Assembly: GCF_013822795.1 (NCBI RefSeq)
Contig: NZ_PNLB01000003.1
Coordinates: 212,270 to 276,269, forward strand
Origin: Phenylobacterium sp.
Lineage (GTDB): Bacteria > Pseudomonadota > Alphaproteobacteria > Caulobacterales > Caulobacteraceae
Reading direction: 5' to 3'
DNA length: 64,000 nt
In this document: piece after piece, positions 7,087 to 16,074 of the stretch
How positions within the stretch are numbered: position 1 is the stretch's first letter
How the letters are laid out: every line of letters starts with the position of its first letter
The notes under the pieces: model-generated
Database searches by the model: none
Told to the model about the DNA's origin: nothing
The model's input: the letters and a program-made list of their open reading frames with translations, nothing else
Position numbers and translations under genes: made by a program

Positions 7087-8132
7087 GTCGTCGGCGTGAA
7101 GGGCGCTGGCACGCGCGCGCCGCCCTGGCGGGCGAACATCCAGCCCGGGTATTCGGCCGGAAGCTCGCTCACCGCGTCGAGGCGCAGGATCTCCTCAGGC
7201 GTCAGTTCGAGATCGACGGCGGCCAGGTTGTCGTCGAGCTGTTCGACGGTCTTTGCGCCGATGATCACGCTCATCACGTGCGGCTTTGCGAGCAGCCAGG
7301 CCAGAGCCACGCGGGCCACGGTGGCGCCGTGCGCCTGCGCCACCTCGCGCATGACCTCCACGCAAGCCCAAGCCCGGTCGAGATTGACGGGCGGGAAGTC
7401 GAAATTGGTGCGCCGGGCGTTTTCCGGATTGTTCGAACCCGGCCCGAACTTGCCCGACAGCAGGCCGCCGGCCAGCGGCGACCAGACCATCAGGCCCAGC
7501 TGCTCGGAGGTCAACATCGGGACCAGGTCGCGCTCCAGATCGCGGCCGGCGATGGTGTAGTAGGCCTGAAGCGTCTCGAAGCGCGCATAGCCCTTGGCCT
7601 CCGACAGGCCGAGCGCCTTGGCGATCTTCCAGGCCGCCCAGTTGGAGACGCCGACGTAGCGGACCAGACCCTGGCTCACCAGGTCGTCGAGCGCGCGCAG
7701 CGTCTCGTCGATCGGGGTGACGGTGTCGTTGCCGTGGATCTGGTAGAGGTCGATGTGGTCGGTCTGCAGGCGGTCCAGACTGGCCTTGACCGAGTCCATG
7801 ATGTGCCCGCGCGAGGCGCCGCGGTCGTTGGGCCCTGGCCCCATCTGGCCGAACACCTTGGTCGCCAGCACGACGTCGCTGCGCTTGACCCCGAGGTTCT
7901 TCAGCGACTGGCCGAGCCGCTGCTCAGAAGCCCCGAACGAATAGACGTCGGCGGTATCGAAGAAGTTCACCCCGGCGGCCAGCGCCTTGCCCATGATGGC
8001 GTCGACGTCGGCCTGGGGCAGCGAGCCGATGGCCTTCCAGATCCCGGCCTCCTCATTGCCGCCGAAGGTCATGGTCCCCAGGCAGATCTCGGATACGTAG
8101 AGGCCCGTCCGGCCAAGCTGCTTGAACTTCAT
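7083..8132 (-). CDS. Aldo/keto reductase, NADPH-dependent oxidoreductase
   Basis: The protein has 349 residues from the ATG at 8132 (MKFKQLGRTGL), preceded by AGGAG; an ATG at 8177 would add 15 unlikely residues. It is a TIM-barrel aldo/keto reductase: GVNFFDTADVYSFGASEQRLGQ carries catalytic Asp and Tyr, a downstream Lys lies in VVLATKVF, and His in YQIHG completes the tetrad. NADPH is bound by the C-terminal half (LSPEAKG-like and GAKTVEQLDDNLAAV). It reduces an aldehyde or ketone of unknown identity. Confidence 0.88.
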   Translation of the reverse strand: MKFKQLGRTGLYVSEICLGTMTFGGNEEAGIWKAIGSLPQADVDAIMGKALAAGVNFFDTADVYSFGASEQRLGQSLKNLGVKRSDVVLATKVFGQMGPGPNDRGASRGHIMDSVKASLDRLQTDHIDLYQIHGNDTVTPIDETLRALDDLVSQGLVRYVGVSNWAAWKIAKALGLSEAKGYARFETLQAYYTIAGRDLERDLVPMLTSEQLGLMVWSPLAGGLLSGKFGPGSNNPENARRTNFDFPPVNLDRAWACVEVMREVAQAHGATVARVALAWLLAKPHVMSVIIGAKTVEQLDDNLAAVDLELTPEEILRLDAVSELPAEYPGWMFARQGGARVPAPFTPTT

Positions 8133-8202
8133 GCGATGGCTCCTGGCGTTGTCACCCCAGCCTACATATCGGTTCATGACAGGCGCAAGACGGGCCCCGG
8201 CC

Positions 8203-8961
8203 CTATGGGCGCGAGATGATCAGTCGACGTGAGCCGTCATAGGCGGGCATGTCCCGCCAGCGGCCATAGCGGGCGTCCCAGGCGCCCGAGGCCAGGTCGG
8301 CCGAAAGGGCGGCGACGAACCGCGGCTCGACCTCGGGCGCGACAAAGCCCCAGGAGGACTGGGCGCGGCGCACGGCCGGGTCCAGCAGCCGCTCGGGCCG
8401 CGCATAGAAGGCCTCAGTGATGCCGTCCACGCAGTCGATGGCGATGGGAACCGTCTCGACGCTCAGTTGGCCGCCCAGGCCCCGCGCGATCGCCTCGATG
8501 GGCGGATAGCGCTGTTGTTCGGCGGCCAGGAGCTCGGGCGCGTAGTCGTTCAGCCACCATTGCGAGAGGACCGATCCGTCGAAGGCCGCAACCACCACCG
8601 GCCCGCGCGCCACCCGCCGCAGCTCCGCCAGCCCCTTCGCCAGGTCGCGCCACTGATGCACCGTGGCCACCGCCATCGCCGCGTCGACGCTGTCGTCATC
8701 GAGCGGCAGGCCCTCGGCGAAGCCCTCGATCGCGAGGCCCGCGCCCGGCCGCCGCTGGGCCCGCATCACCGCCGACGGCTCCACCGCCAGGACGTAGCAA
8801 TTCTCGGGTTCGTAAGACCCGGTCCCCGCCCCGACATTGAGCACCGTCCGCACCGGCCCCAGCGCCTGGCGGATGCGCGCGGCCAGCACCGGATCGGGCT
8901 GGCGCTGAGCGCCGTAGCCAGCGCCCGTACGCTCGTAATCGACATCTCCACCGACAGCCAT
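8203..8961 (-). CDS. Class I SAM-dependent methyltransferase
   Basis: The protein has 252 residues. Motif I for S-adenosylmethionine binding is VLNVGAGTGSYEP (about 40-52), followed by an acidic strand end (VLAVEPS) and the post-motif DDDSVDAAMAVATVHQW (about 88-104), as in UbiE/Methyltransf_11 enzymes. The substrate is unknown. It is divergent from a LysR-type gene with about 120 bp between, so that regulator may control it. Confidence 0.82.
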   Translation of the reverse strand: MAVGGDVDYERTGAGYGAQRQPDPVLAARIRQALGPVRTVLNVGAGTGSYEPENCYVLAVEPSAVMRAQRRPGAGLAIEGFAEGLPLDDDSVDAAMAVATVHQWRDLAKGLAELRRVARGPVVVAAFDGSVLSQWWLNDYAPELLAAEQQRYPPIEAIARGLGGQLSVETVPIAIDCVDGITEAFYARPERLLDPAVRRAQSSWGFVAPEVEPRFVAALSADLASGAWDARYGRWRDMPAYDGSRRLIISRP

Positions 8962-9080
8962 CCGTCACTTTTCCTCATGCTCGCTTCGACAAACGGACAT
9001 CTATTCCGCGATATGTGCTCGGAAAATCGAGTTCGGGTGGTGCTATATGTGAGCCAAATTCAATATCTAGGCCCGCCATC

Positions 9081-9962
9081 ATGCGCCCACGCCTGCCGCC
9101 GCTCGCCGCTCTACGCGCCTTTGAGGCCGTCGCCCGCCTGGGATCGGTCGGCCGCGCCGCCGAAGAGCTGGGGCGCACCCACGGTGCGGTCAGCAAGCAG
9201 CTGCAGGCGCTGCGCCTAGACGCCGGCGTTCCCCTGTTCGACAAGGTCGGGACCGGCCTGCAACCCAACGCCGCCGGCAAGCGGCTGGCCGCCGCGGTGG
9301 GCCTGGCGTTCGACGATCTGGGCCAGGCCTATGCCGAGGCGGTGCGCGAGGCGCGCGCGCCAGAGCTGCGCATCGCCTGCAGCGCCAGCTTTGCCATGGG
9401 CTGGCTGGTTCCGCATTTGCCGCGCTTCTCCGAACACCATCCGCAGGTGCGGCTGCAGCTCTCGATGACCTCCGCCAAGGAGATGCGCGAAGAGCGCGAC
9501 GCCGATCTGGTGATCCTCTGGGACCGCAGCGCCTATCCGCCCGAGGACCAGGCCCGCGCCATCCGCCTGGCCGACGCGCAGTTCGGACCGGTCGCGGCCC
9601 CAGACTATCCGGTTGAGCGCCTGGACGGCGTGCTGCGCGCCGGACGCCGCATCGGCCACGATCACACCACCGGGGCCTGGGCGCAGTGGAGCCGGCTGTC
9701 GGGCCTGTCCGTCGAGGCCCCGGCCCAGGTCAACTTTCCGCACACCCATCTCTGCCTGCAGGCCGCGGTCGCGGGCATGGGGGTGGCGGTGGCCGAGCGG
9801 CGACTGGCGAGCGCCGATCTCGCCGCTGGCCGGCTGACCGCGGTGGCGGACTTCGCGAGCTTCCCTGACGGCTTTGCGGCCATACCGCACCGAACCCGGC
9901 CGTTGTCGCCGCAGGCGCGGCTGTTCCTAGACTGGCTGGCGGCCGAGCTCGCCGGCAGCTAG
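9081..9962 (+). CDS. LysR-type transcriptional regulator (GcvA-like)
   Basis: The protein has 293 residues from the ATG at 9081 (MRPRLPPLAALRAFEAVARLG); an in-frame ATG at 9015 would add 22 residues unlike the family. The winged HTH is at about 1-60 (SVGRAAEELGRTHGAVSKQLQALR), followed by a periplasmic-binding-protein-like effector domain. The start pattern LPPLAALRAFEA is typical of the GcvA/AmpR branch. It is divergent from the methyltransferase gene, which LysR regulators often control. The effector is unknown. Confidence 0.88.
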   Translation: MRPRLPPLAALRAFEAVARLGSVGRAAEELGRTHGAVSKQLQALRLDAGVPLFDKVGTGLQPNAAGKRLAAAVGLAFDDLGQAYAEAVREARAPELRIACSASFAMGWLVPHLPRFSEHHPQVRLQLSMTSAKEMREERDADLVILWDRSAYPPEDQARAIRLADAQFGPVAAPDYPVERLDGVLRAGRRIGHDHTTGAWAQWSRLSGLSVEAPAQVNFPHTHLCLQAAVAGMGVAVAERRLASADLAAGRLTAVADFASFPDGFAAIPHRTRPLSPQARLFLDWLAAELAGS

Positions 9963-10012
9963 CGCCTGGCGTTCACCATCCCAAGAACCACAAGGGATGC
10001 GGCGACGTTTAA

Positions 10013-10198
10013 ATGGACATGACAATCGAGCGTGAGGCCCGTCAGCTGCCGGTCCGCCCGCCGCCTCGCGAGATCGGGGCGGTGCTGCTGGGCGACCTGC
10101 GCGCCACCGGACGGGCCTATCGCGCGCGGCTATGGCGCGAGGACGTGCGCGCGATCGAAACCCGGGACATCCGTCATCTGGTGGACCGAATAGTCTAG
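10013..10198 (+). CDS. Small basic hypothetical protein
   Basis: The product has 61 residues (MDMTIEREARQL to HLVDRIV), Arg-rich and helical in the second half. There are two possible ATG starts, at 10013 and 10019, and no strong Shine-Dalgarno sequence. Codon use fits the genome. No family is recognised. It stands 50 bp after the LysR gene and 46 bp before the DsbA-like gene. Confidence 0.5.
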   Translation: MDMTIEREARQLPVRPPPREIGAVLLGDLRATGRAYRARLWREDVRAIETRDIRHLVDRIV

Positions 10199-10244
10199 CC
10201 GACTGGAGCTAGACTACCCCCATGGCCACGCCTAACCCCGCTGC

Positions 10245-10934
10245 ATGAAGCGGCTTTTCGATTCCCTCGCCGACTGGGCGGACGCCCATCCCAAGCGGGT
10301 GCTGGCGATCGCCGTTGCGGTCGGGCTGGCGATCACCTTCGTCCTGCAGAACAGGCCGCCGCCGGCGCTGCCGCTGGAGCTGACGCCAGTGGTCGCCGGG
10401 GTCTTGGGCGACGCGGGCACACCGCGCGTGGGGCCAGCCGACGCCGACGTGGTGGTGGTGCTGTTCACCGACTACCGCTGCCCGATCTGCCGGCGGACCG
10501 ATCCGGCGCTGGAGCGGCTGCTGGCGCGCGATCCGAAGGTCCGAGTGCACTTCAAGGACTGGGCGATCCTGGGCGAGCAATCAACCATCGCGGCGCGCGC
10601 GGCGCTGGCCGCCGACCGACAGGGCAAGTACCTCGCCATGCACCGGGCGCTGATGGCCGACAACGCGCCATTGACCCCGGCCGAGGTTCGCCGGATCGCC
10701 GCCCAGGCAGGGCTCGATCCGGACCGGCTGGCGGCCGATTTAGTTCGACATGACAAAGAGATAGATCGCCAACTTGCGGCGCACGCCAACCAGGCGTTTG
10801 CGCTGGGCCTGAAGGGCACGCCGGCCTATCTGGTCGGCCCCCATCTCATCCAGGGCGGTCTGGACGACGCAGCCCTGGATGCGGCGGTCGCCCGGGCGCG
10901 TAAGGCCGGGCCGCCGAAGCCTCAGCCCGAGTGA
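10245..10934 (+). CDS. Membrane-anchored DsbA-family thioredoxin-like protein
   Basis: The protein has 229 residues. Residues 18-35 form a membrane anchor, so the catalytic domain should face the periplasm. The thioredoxin motif is CPIC at 79-82 in DYRCPICRRTD, and the cis-Pro loop is GTPAYLVG near 190. The helical insert between them is as in DsbA/DSBA-like oxidoreductases. It probably forms or isomerises disulfides. Its 3' end overlaps the stop of the convergent SnoaL-like gene by 13 bp. Confidence 0.85.
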   Translation: MKRLFDSLADWADAHPKRVLAIAVAVGLAITFVLQNRPPPALPLELTPVVAGVLGDAGTPRVGPADADVVVVLFTDYRCPICRRTDPALERLLARDPKVRVHFKDWAILGEQSTIAARAALAADRQGKYLAMHRALMADNAPLTPAEVRRIAAQAGLDPDRLAADLVRHDKEIDRQLAAHANQAFALGLKGTPAYLVGPHLIQGGLDDAALDAAVARARKAGPPKPQPE

Positions 10935-11353
10935 TCGGAGACGATCCGCCAGCCGTCGGCGGTCTTGTGGAACACCAGGCTGAACAGGCCAGTGGCCTTC
11001 TCGCCATTCGGCATGTCGAGATTGAACCTGCCGATCACGGCGGCGTAGTCGGCGCCCAGCGGATCGAAGTCGACGACCTCGGTCGAGAGCTTGGGCATGG
11101 CCTTGGGATCGGCGAAACGCGGGGCGTACATGGCCCGGATCGCGTCATAGCCCTGGATGACCTTTCCACCGCTAACATAGTTGATTTGCGGCGCTTTTTC
11201 GTAGCTGGCCATGAAGGTGTCGAGCTCGCCGCGGCTCCAGCCGGCGCTGGCGTCGGCCAGCACCTTGGCGACGTCGGCGCGGTCGTCGGCGAGGGCCGGA
11301 CCGGCTGCGAGAGCTATCGTCAGGGCGATGGCGGAAAGTGCGCTGAACTTCAC
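10922..11353 (-). CDS. Exported SnoaL/NTF2-fold protein (DUF4440-like)
   Basis: The protein has 143 residues with a clear signal peptide (MKFSALSAIALTIALAAGPALA/DD). The mature part is a single cone-shaped NTF2-like domain: VLADASAGWSRGELDTFMASY, the GYDAIRAMYAPRF helix and closing strands GLFSLVFHKTADGWRIVSDHSG. This family includes isomerases and binding proteins; no catalytic residue can be assigned here. It lies 10 bp after the cyclophilin gene on the same strand, so the two are probably cotranscribed. Confidence 0.8.
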   Translation of the reverse strand: MKFSALSAIALTIALAAGPALADDRADVAKVLADASAGWSRGELDTFMASYEKAPQINYVSGGKVIQGYDAIRAMYAPRFADPKAMPKLSTEVVDFDPLGADYAAVIGRFNLDMPNGEKATGLFSLVFHKTADGWRIVSDHSG

Positions 11354-11363
11354 AATCGGGCTC

Positions 11364-11987
11364 CTATTTGCGCCGTATCGTCAGGATTTCGACGGGACGT
11401 TCCAGAATCTGTCCTTTTACGAACACCACCGGCGGCGGCGCGTCGGACGGCTGGGACTGGATCTTGCGGACCACGTCCATGCCCTGGGTCACCCGGCCGA
11501 AGGCGGCGTAGCCCTGGCCGTCGGGATTGCGGGCGCCGCCGAAGTCGAGGCTGGTGTTATCGCCGACCGTGATGAAGAACTCGGAGGTCGCGGTGCCGGG
11601 ACCATCCCGCGCCATCGAGATGACGCCGTCGGTGTGGGTAAGGCCGGTCTTGGCGGTGGTCTCGTGGGCGATCGGCGGCAGCATCTGGCCGCGATGGGCG
11701 TCGGTGTCGATGCCGCCCTGGATCACCTGGATCGGGGCCTTGGGGTTCGGATCGGTCCCGGCGCGGACGACCCGGTAGAAGGTCGCGCCGTCGAAGCGGC
11801 CCTCGTCCACATAGCGCAGGAAGTTGGCGACGGTGACGGGCGCCTTGTCCGGATAGAGCTCCAGCTCCACGACGCCGAGGTCGGTGGTCATCACCACCGG
11901 AACAGCCGTCGCGGCGAGCGCATGGCCCGCCATCGCCAGGGTCAGAGCCGCGCCGAGCATGGCGCGTCGAACGAGTGTCACGGCCAA
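11364..11987 (-). CDS. Periplasmic cyclophilin-type peptidyl-prolyl isomerase
   Basis: The protein has 207 residues with a signal peptide ending near HALA/ATA. It is a cyclophilin: FDGATFYRVVRAG, VIQGGIDTDAH, GVISMARDGPGTATSEFFITVGDNTSLDFGG with the usual active-site Arg in FYRVV and the FFI core, then YAAFGRVTQGMDVV. It should assist folding of exported proteins by isomerising proline bonds. The first ATG is used; an inner one nine residues on would still leave a signal peptide. Confidence 0.88.
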   Translation of the reverse strand: MAVTLVRRAMLGAALTLAMAGHALAATAVPVVMTTDLGVVELELYPDKAPVTVANFLRYVDEGRFDGATFYRVVRAGTDPNPKAPIQVIQGGIDTDAHRGQMLPPIAHETTAKTGLTHTDGVISMARDGPGTATSEFFITVGDNTSLDFGGARNPDGQGYAAFGRVTQGMDVVRKIQSQPSDAPPPVVFVKGQILERPVEILTIRRK

Positions 11988-12014
11988 GGCGGGCCCTCCC
12001 CTAGTCAGGTCGAT

Positions 12015-12038
12015 GGCCGGCGGGTCGCCCCGCCGGCC
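12015..12038. terminator. Perfect 10-bp hairpin between TonB receptor and cyclophilin genes
   Basis: GGCCGGCGGG (12015-12024) and CCCGCCGGCC (12029-12038) pair perfectly around a 4-nt loop just after the receptor stop. There is no T-run on the minus strand, so it is a strong stem that may slow or protect the transcript rather than a classical terminator. Confidence 0.5.
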
Positions 12039-12045
12039 GGCAGTT

Positions 12046-14259
12046 TTAGAACGGCACCCGGATGTTCGCCCCGACGGTGCGCGGCACGATGCGGATGCGC
12101 GCCTCGGGATCGAACGGGCTGGCCGGCAGCGCGCGGATCACGCCGCGGCTGTCGAGCGCGTTGTTCGCGTAGACCGAGAACTCGATGCCCTCGTGGGTCA
12201 GGCCCGCGCGCAGGTTGACGACGTTGTAGGCGTCCATCTTGCGGTAGGCGGACTGGGTCTCGCTGAACTCCGTGGCGCGCTCGCCCATGTACTGGTAGCC
12301 GGCGTAGACGAAGCCGTCGAGCTCGTCGCTGATCGGGAACACGTACTCGGCCGAGCCGCTGAAGGTGAACTCGGGCACGAACGGCGCCTTGTCGCCCTTC
12401 TTGGCGTTGAGGTTCGCCACGTCGGTCGACAGCTTGGAGTCGATGTAGGCGCCGCCGGCGGTCAGGGTCAGGCCCTGGATCGGGTTGGCGGTGAGTTCCA
12501 GTTCGACGCCGTCGCTGGTCGCGCCGCCGACGTTCTCACGGAAGCCGAAGCCGCAGTCGAGACGGCGCTGGGTCTGCATGTCGTCCCAGACCAGGTGGAA
12601 GTAGGCGCCGTTCACGCGGACGCGGCCGTCGGCGAAGGAGCCCTTGCCGCCAACTTCGTAGTTCCAGACCTTGTCGGCCTCGAAGACGTTCGGGTCAGTG
12701 CCGGTGCGGCTGAAGTCGGCCAGCTCGGCGGCGCAGACGTCCTGCGGCACCGGGGTGTTGATGCCACCGTAGCGGAAGCCGCGCGCAGCCTGGGCGTAGA
12801 CCATGAAGTCGTCGTTCACGTCATAGGAGACGTTGAGCTTCGGGTTGTAGCCGTCCTCCTTGGAGGTGCGGCGCGGCGGGTCGCTGGGGACGGCGCCGTT
12901 GAAGAAGCCCGAGGCGTACAGCTTGTACTTCTGTTCCCAGTTGAAATAGCGCAGGCCGCCGGTGACGCTCCACTTGCCGATCTCGTAGGTCAGTTCGCCG
13001 AACAGGGCGTAGGTGCTCACCTCGAGGTCGTCGTAGCCCCAATAGGGGTTGTCGGTCGGGGCGCCGAAGTCGTTCGAGTCGATGCCCATGGCCGCATCGA
13101 AGCCCGGCACCGGGACGGTGTTCAGGTAGAAGATATCCTTCTTGTCGGCGAACGCGCCGACGACCCAGCTGAACGGACCATCGCCCTGCGAGGCCAGGCG
13201 GATCTCCTGGGCGAAGTAGGTCGAGTCCGTGGTGTCGACCAGCGGGCTGGGCTTCACGCCCGGGAACACCGACAGCAGGCCGTCGAGCGAGCGCTTGTTG
13301 ACGGTCGTGCGGTCGAAATACGAGGTCGACGAGACCAGGTTCGCGAAACCGAGGTCGTAGTTCAGGGTCAGGTTGTAGATGTCGAGCTTGTCGTCGAAGC
13401 CGTCGCTCGAGGTGTAGTCGCGGGCCAGGCCAGGCACGCGCTCCAGGTCCTCGGGGCGGCCGCCGTCCTTGTAGTGGTGCTTGAAGTACGACAGGTCGGC
13501 CGTGAAGTCGTCGGTGACCTGCAGGCGGGCCTCAACGCGGCCGCCGCGGGCCAGACCGTCATTGAGGTCCTTCTCGCCGGTGGTGACGTTGTCGATGTAG
13601 CCGGGGGTCTTGGTGTAGTAGCCCGAGGCGCGGATCGCGAGGCGGTCGTTGATCAGCGGAACGTTGACCAGGCCCTTGAGCGAGAAGCCGTCGCCGCCTT
13701 CGTTGACGCTCGACACGCCGTACTCGACCTTGCCGTCGAAGACGTTGAACTGCGGACGATGGGTGATCATCCGCACGGTGCCGGTCATGGAGCCGGCGCC
13801 GTAGAGGGTGCCTTGCGGACCGCGCAGCACTTCGATGCGCTCCAGGTCGAACAGCGCCAGTTCCGGGTTCAGGGCGCCCATCGAGATCGGGATTTCGTCG
13901 ATGTAGATGCCGACGGTTTCCTGGTTCTGGGTGTCGTTGTCGTTGCCGCCGCCATTGGTGACGCCGCGGATCGACAGGCGCGTGCGGCCCGGACCGTTCT
14001 GGTAGGCGGTCAGGCTGGGGACCGAGCCCAGCAGCGCGGTGTAGCTCTCGGCGCCCATGTTCTGAAGGGCCTGCTCGCCGACCACGTTGATGCTCATCGG
14101 CACGTCGAGCACGCTTTCGGTGCGCTTACGGGCGGTGACGACCAGCTCGTCGACGACGGCGCTGTCGCGAGCCGACTGCGCGTAGGACGGCGCGGCGGTC
14201 AGCGCCGTCGCCGAAATCAGAACCGAAGCGGCCAGCAGGCGCGTCTTGGTGCTCATCAT
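12046..14259 (-). CDS. TonB-dependent outer-membrane receptor
   Basis: The protein has 737 residues from the ATG at 14259 (MMSTKTRLLAAS), which follows GGGAGGGG; the open frame upstream to 14391 is unlikely. A signal peptide ends at APSYA/QS, followed by a TonB-box-like VDELVVTARKR, the plug domain (VPMSINVVGEQ, RGVTNGGGN, LRGPQGTLYGAGSMTGTVRM) and a 22-strand barrel ending in Phe (NIRVPF). Such receptors import siderophores, heme, cobalamin or plant and sugar compounds. The adjacent AraC and HtaA genes point to iron or heme, but this is inference. Confidence 0.88.
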   Translation of the reverse strand: MMSTKTRLLAASVLISATALTAAPSYAQSARDSAVVDELVVTARKRTESVLDVPMSINVVGEQALQNMGAESYTALLGSVPSLTAYQNGPGRTRLSIRGVTNGGGNDNDTQNQETVGIYIDEIPISMGALNPELALFDLERIEVLRGPQGTLYGAGSMTGTVRMITHRPQFNVFDGKVEYGVSSVNEGGDGFSLKGLVNVPLINDRLAIRASGYYTKTPGYIDNVTTGEKDLNDGLARGGRVEARLQVTDDFTADLSYFKHHYKDGGRPEDLERVPGLARDYTSSDGFDDKLDIYNLTLNYDLGFANLVSSTSYFDRTTVNKRSLDGLLSVFPGVKPSPLVDTTDSTYFAQEIRLASQGDGPFSWVVGAFADKKDIFYLNTVPVPGFDAAMGIDSNDFGAPTDNPYWGYDDLEVSTYALFGELTYEIGKWSVTGGLRYFNWEQKYKLYASGFFNGAVPSDPPRRTSKEDGYNPKLNVSYDVNDDFMVYAQAARGFRYGGINTPVPQDVCAAELADFSRTGTDPNVFEADKVWNYEVGGKGSFADGRVRVNGAYFHLVWDDMQTQRRLDCGFGFRENVGGATSDGVELELTANPIQGLTLTAGGAYIDSKLSTDVANLNAKKGDKAPFVPEFTFSGSAEYVFPISDELDGFVYAGYQYMGERATEFSETQSAYRKMDAYNVVNLRAGLTHEGIEFSVYANNALDSRGVIRALPASPFDPEARIRIVPRTVGANIRVPF

Positions 14260-14437
14260 AGGAATCCCCTCCCGAATGACAGGCGCGCGACGCCGCTCCA
14301 GCCGGCGCGCGCGAATTTTCGAGGCGGGACCATAGGCGTGTGACGCTTCTGCGAATGATGCGCCAAGCAGCCATTCTGATGCGCGATGCAATCAGTCGTC
14401 GCCGAACGGCAACCGCAGGTGCAGCACCCCCGCCGCG

Positions 14438-15439
14438 CTACCTTCGGCGGAAGTCCTTGGGCGCGGCGGCGAACCTGCGGCGGAACGCGGCGGTGAAGTT
14501 GGTCGGGTGCTCGTAGCCGACCGATTCGGCGATCTCGGCGATGGTCATGCCGCCCTCGCGCAGCAGATCCTTGGCCCGTTCCATGCGCCGTCCCTGGCAG
14601 AAGTCGAAAACCGTGGTCCCGAACGTCTCCTTGAAGCCGCCCTGCAGCTTGGTGCGATTGAGGCCGACGCGGCGGGCCAGCGCCTCGATGGTCGGCGGGT
14701 CGGCGAACTCGGCCATCAGGATCTCGCGCGCCTGGTAGAGGCTGTCGCGCTCGCTGCGGCGGACCGGCGAGGCGGCGCGGGGCCCCTGCTCGCCGCTCTC
14801 GACCGAGTCGACGAGCAGGCAGAGCATCTCCATGACCTTGGCCTCGAGATAGCGCTGGCGCAGCGCGCCCTTGAACGAGGCCCCGACAATGTCGCCGACC
14901 GCGCTGTGCATGGCCGGGGTCAGACGCATGCCCAGGTGATTGAACCCCTGCCCTGTGCGGTCGAGATCACGCAGCAGCTTGGGCAGTTCGTCGGGGGCCA
15001 GCCCCATGATCCGGGCCAGATTGCCGGCGTGGAAGTGGAGAGTCAGCGAAGCCAGCCGCTCGCGGCCGTGGATATGCAGGTCGTAGTCGCGCCCAGCCGG
15101 CAGGGTGAGCACCGAGGCGTAGCCCTTCTCGACCCGCACCGCATTGGGCCCGTCGTCGTGCACGCCGATGCCGCCGGCCAGCACGAAGCGCAGGGAGACC
15201 AGATCCTCCGGCGCGCGGATCGGCAGGGTGTAATGGTCGTCGTAGCTGCTGTCGGCGACGCAGACGAGCAGGTAGTCGTAGAGCCGCACGACGTCCCAAT
15301 GGCCGGCGCCGTGCTCGACCGGCAGCCGCGCCGAGGCCGCCGGCCCATGGCGCGGCGAACGCGGCCCTTCGACCACGTGTCCGTTGAACCCGTCATAGAT
15401 GTCGCGAACCTCGGCGCGCGACGACAGAAGGTCGACCAT
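14438..15439 (-). CDS. AraC-family transcriptional regulator (PchR-like)
   Basis: The protein has 333 residues from the ATG at 15439 (MVDLLSSRAEV), with GGAG upstream; an ATG at 15487 is possible. The two HTH motifs lie at about 240-333: PPTIEALARRVGLNRTKLQGGFKE and MTIAEIAESVGYEHPTNFTAAFRRR. The N-terminal half is a ligand-binding region. Regulators of this shape control TonB receptors in siderophore systems (PchR). It lies 180 bp before the receptor gene on the same strand and is divergent from the HtaA-domain gene, so it probably controls both. Confidence 0.85.
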   Translation of the reverse strand: MVDLLSSRAEVRDIYDGFNGHVVEGPRSPRHGPAASARLPVEHGAGHWDVVRLYDYLLVCVADSSYDDHYTLPIRAPEDLVSLRFVLAGGIGVHDDGPNAVRVEKGYASVLTLPAGRDYDLHIHGRERLASLTLHFHAGNLARIMGLAPDELPKLLRDLDRTGQGFNHLGMRLTPAMHSAVGDIVGASFKGALRQRYLEAKVMEMLCLLVDSVESGEQGPRAASPVRRSERDSLYQAREILMAEFADPPTIEALARRVGLNRTKLQGGFKETFGTTVFDFCQGRRMERAKDLLREGGMTIAEIAESVGYEHPTNFTAAFRRRFAAAPKDFRRR

Positions 15440-15579
15440 ACCCACTCCGCGCCGACCCATCGTCCGGCGGCCGGCAAACTGTCGCACAGCAAAGGAATTG
15501 TCACGACGCCGGCAAGCAACCGCTGCGGGTTTGGCGAGAGATGTTACTTTCCGGGCTCGGTATGGGGAGGGAGTCGACG

Positions 15580-16062
15580 ATGAGCGACCAGAACAAGCCG
15601 GCGGCGTCGCTGCAGTGGGGCGTCAAGCAGAGCTTTCGGAACTATGTCGCCATGACCGGCGGCACCACGGAGGTCGGCGGCGGCGCACAGACCGCCGAGG
15701 ACGGGGCGTTCGTCTTCGCCGCGGCGGATGGCGGGCTCAGCCTGGACGCCGACGGCCGGCTGCAGGGGCGCGGCGGCTTTCTTGGCGAGGTGAAATTCCA
15801 GGCCCATGGCGGCATGCTGTCGGTGTTCCTGGCCGACCCGGCGATCGAGGTCGACGACAAGGGCGCGGCGCTGACCGTCGCCGACACCCCCAAGCGCGAC
15901 TATCGGGTCGAGGTCGCGCGGCTGGACCTGGCCGCGGCGACGACCGAGGCGTCGGGCGAGCTGGTCATTCCGGTGGGACTGTCGATCGAGGGCAGCCGGC
16001 TGCTGGGCGACCACTATGCGCCGCGCACCGAGCTGGACCCGGTGCGGCTGCGGCTGGGCTAG
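15580..16062 (+). CDS. HtaA-domain protein, putative heme-binding
   Basis: The protein has 160 residues from the ATG at 15580 (MSDQNKPAASLQWG), preceded by GGGAGGGAG. It consists of one HtaA domain: LQWGVKQSFRNYV, the GGFLGEVKFQAHGGMLSVFLADPAIEV core and a closing VRLRLG. HtaA domains bind heme in corynebacterial uptake systems through Tyr and His residues; Tyr34 in FRNYVAM and His in QAHGG are candidates. No signal peptide is seen, so it may act in the cytoplasm, unlike the corynebacterial proteins. It is divergent from the AraC regulator and close to a TonB receptor gene. Confidence 0.75.
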   Translation: MSDQNKPAASLQWGVKQSFRNYVAMTGGTTEVGGGAQTAEDGAFVFAAADGGLSLDADGRLQGRGGFLGEVKFQAHGGMLSVFLADPAIEVDDKGAALTVADTPKRDYRVEVARLDLAAATTEASGELVIPVGLSIEGSRLLGDHYAPRTELDPVRLRLG

Positions 16063-16074
16063 GGGCGGCCGTCC

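Noticed and set aside
11884..14343. 819-residue plus-strand frame opposite the first TonB receptor
   Set aside because: Its composition (runs of Val, Gly, Ala, His, Arg) is that of an antisense shadow, while the minus strand has plug and barrel motifs.
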